A stretch of DNA of 6,364 nucleotides, taken from NCBI GenBank assembly GCA_945867755.1, contig CAMBJN010000085.1, positions 1-6,364 of the forward strand, given 5' to 3'. The notes below the pieces were generated by a model that worked only from the letters and a program-made list of their open reading frames with translations, was not told the DNA's origin and ran no database searches. Of this stretch, positions 6,319 to 6,364 are shown piece by piece (the stretch's first letter is position 1; each line of letters starts with the position of its first letter). The translations under genes were made by a program, and so were the position numbers. This DNA is from Polynucleobacter meluiroseus. GTDB taxonomy: Bacteria > Pseudomonadota > Gammaproteobacteria > Burkholderiales > Burkholderiaceae.

Positions 6319-6364
6319 TACCAGATTCTCCTGAGAACAATACTTCTGATTATATCGAGGAGGA
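6312..6364 (+). promoter_or_regulatory. Candidate promoter and ribosome site for a divergent gene beyond the right edge
   Basis: On the plus strand, TTGGCA (6312-6317, covering the bamD start codon) and AACAAT (6336-6341) have an 18-base spacer. The purine run GAGGAGGA at 6357-6364 is a near-perfect Shine-Dalgarno. A rightward gene may start within about 10 bases of the edge. In many proteobacteria the gene divergent from bamD is the pseudouridine synthase gene rluD, but no coding sequence is visible here to confirm it. Confidence 0.4.
6328..6354 (-). promoter_or_regulatory. bamD -10 box and Shine-Dalgarno
   Basis: On the minus strand a perfect TATAAT occupies 6354-6349, and CAGGAG occupies 6333-6328, 9 bases before the ATG at 6318. 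The implied transcript starts near 6342, with a leader of about 24 bases. A -35 box would fall beyond the window edge (about 6372 and above), so the promoter is only half visible. Confidence 0.55.

Noticed and set aside
1..6364. Mobile element, phage, CRISPR array, toxin-antitoxin or defence system
   Set aside because: I found no transposase, integrase, regularly spaced repeats or unknown gene cluster; all six main frames are recognisable housekeeping genes.

Overview
The window looks like ordinary chromosomal DNA from a betaproteobacterium of the Burkholderiales. A freshwater Polynucleobacter-like member of the Burkholderiaceae is my best guess, from moderate GC content, protein sequence style and the lplT-alr pairing. 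That assignment is inference from recognition, not a search. I see no mobile elements, CRISPR arrays, tRNA or rRNA genes.

Left block (1-2887, plus strand): the 3' two thirds of aceB (malate synthase A, glyoxylate shunt), then tsaB, rimI and a short gene I read as holD, the psi subunit of the DNA polymerase III clamp loader. They are packed like one transcription unit: tsaB begins with TTG directly after the aceB stop, rimI follows within 20 bases, and holD after about 27. tsaB serves tRNA t6A37 modification and rimI acetylates ribosomal protein S18. The holD-like protein is the most interesting item. It has the short N-terminal peptide by which psi binds the clamp loader, a Gln/Ser-rich linker, and a domain that still resembles family-4 uracil-DNA glycosylase. 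It lacks every cysteine and the glycosylase active-site loop, so it looks like an intermediate between that enzyme fold and the gammaproteobacterial psi.

Middle block (2914-5408): lplT (lysophospholipid transporter, minus) and alr (alanine racemase, plus) are divergent, about 50 bases apart. The likely alr start is a rare CTG. Both proteins serve the cell envelope.

Right block (5446-6364): bamD (outer-membrane assembly lipoprotein, minus) converges on alr. Its promoter region at the right edge is compact, with signals on both strands, and probably also serves a divergent gene beginning just outside the window. The gene ends at 2887/2914 and 5408/5446 are convergent and carry small hairpins. 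There is no gene-free stretch over 300 bases.
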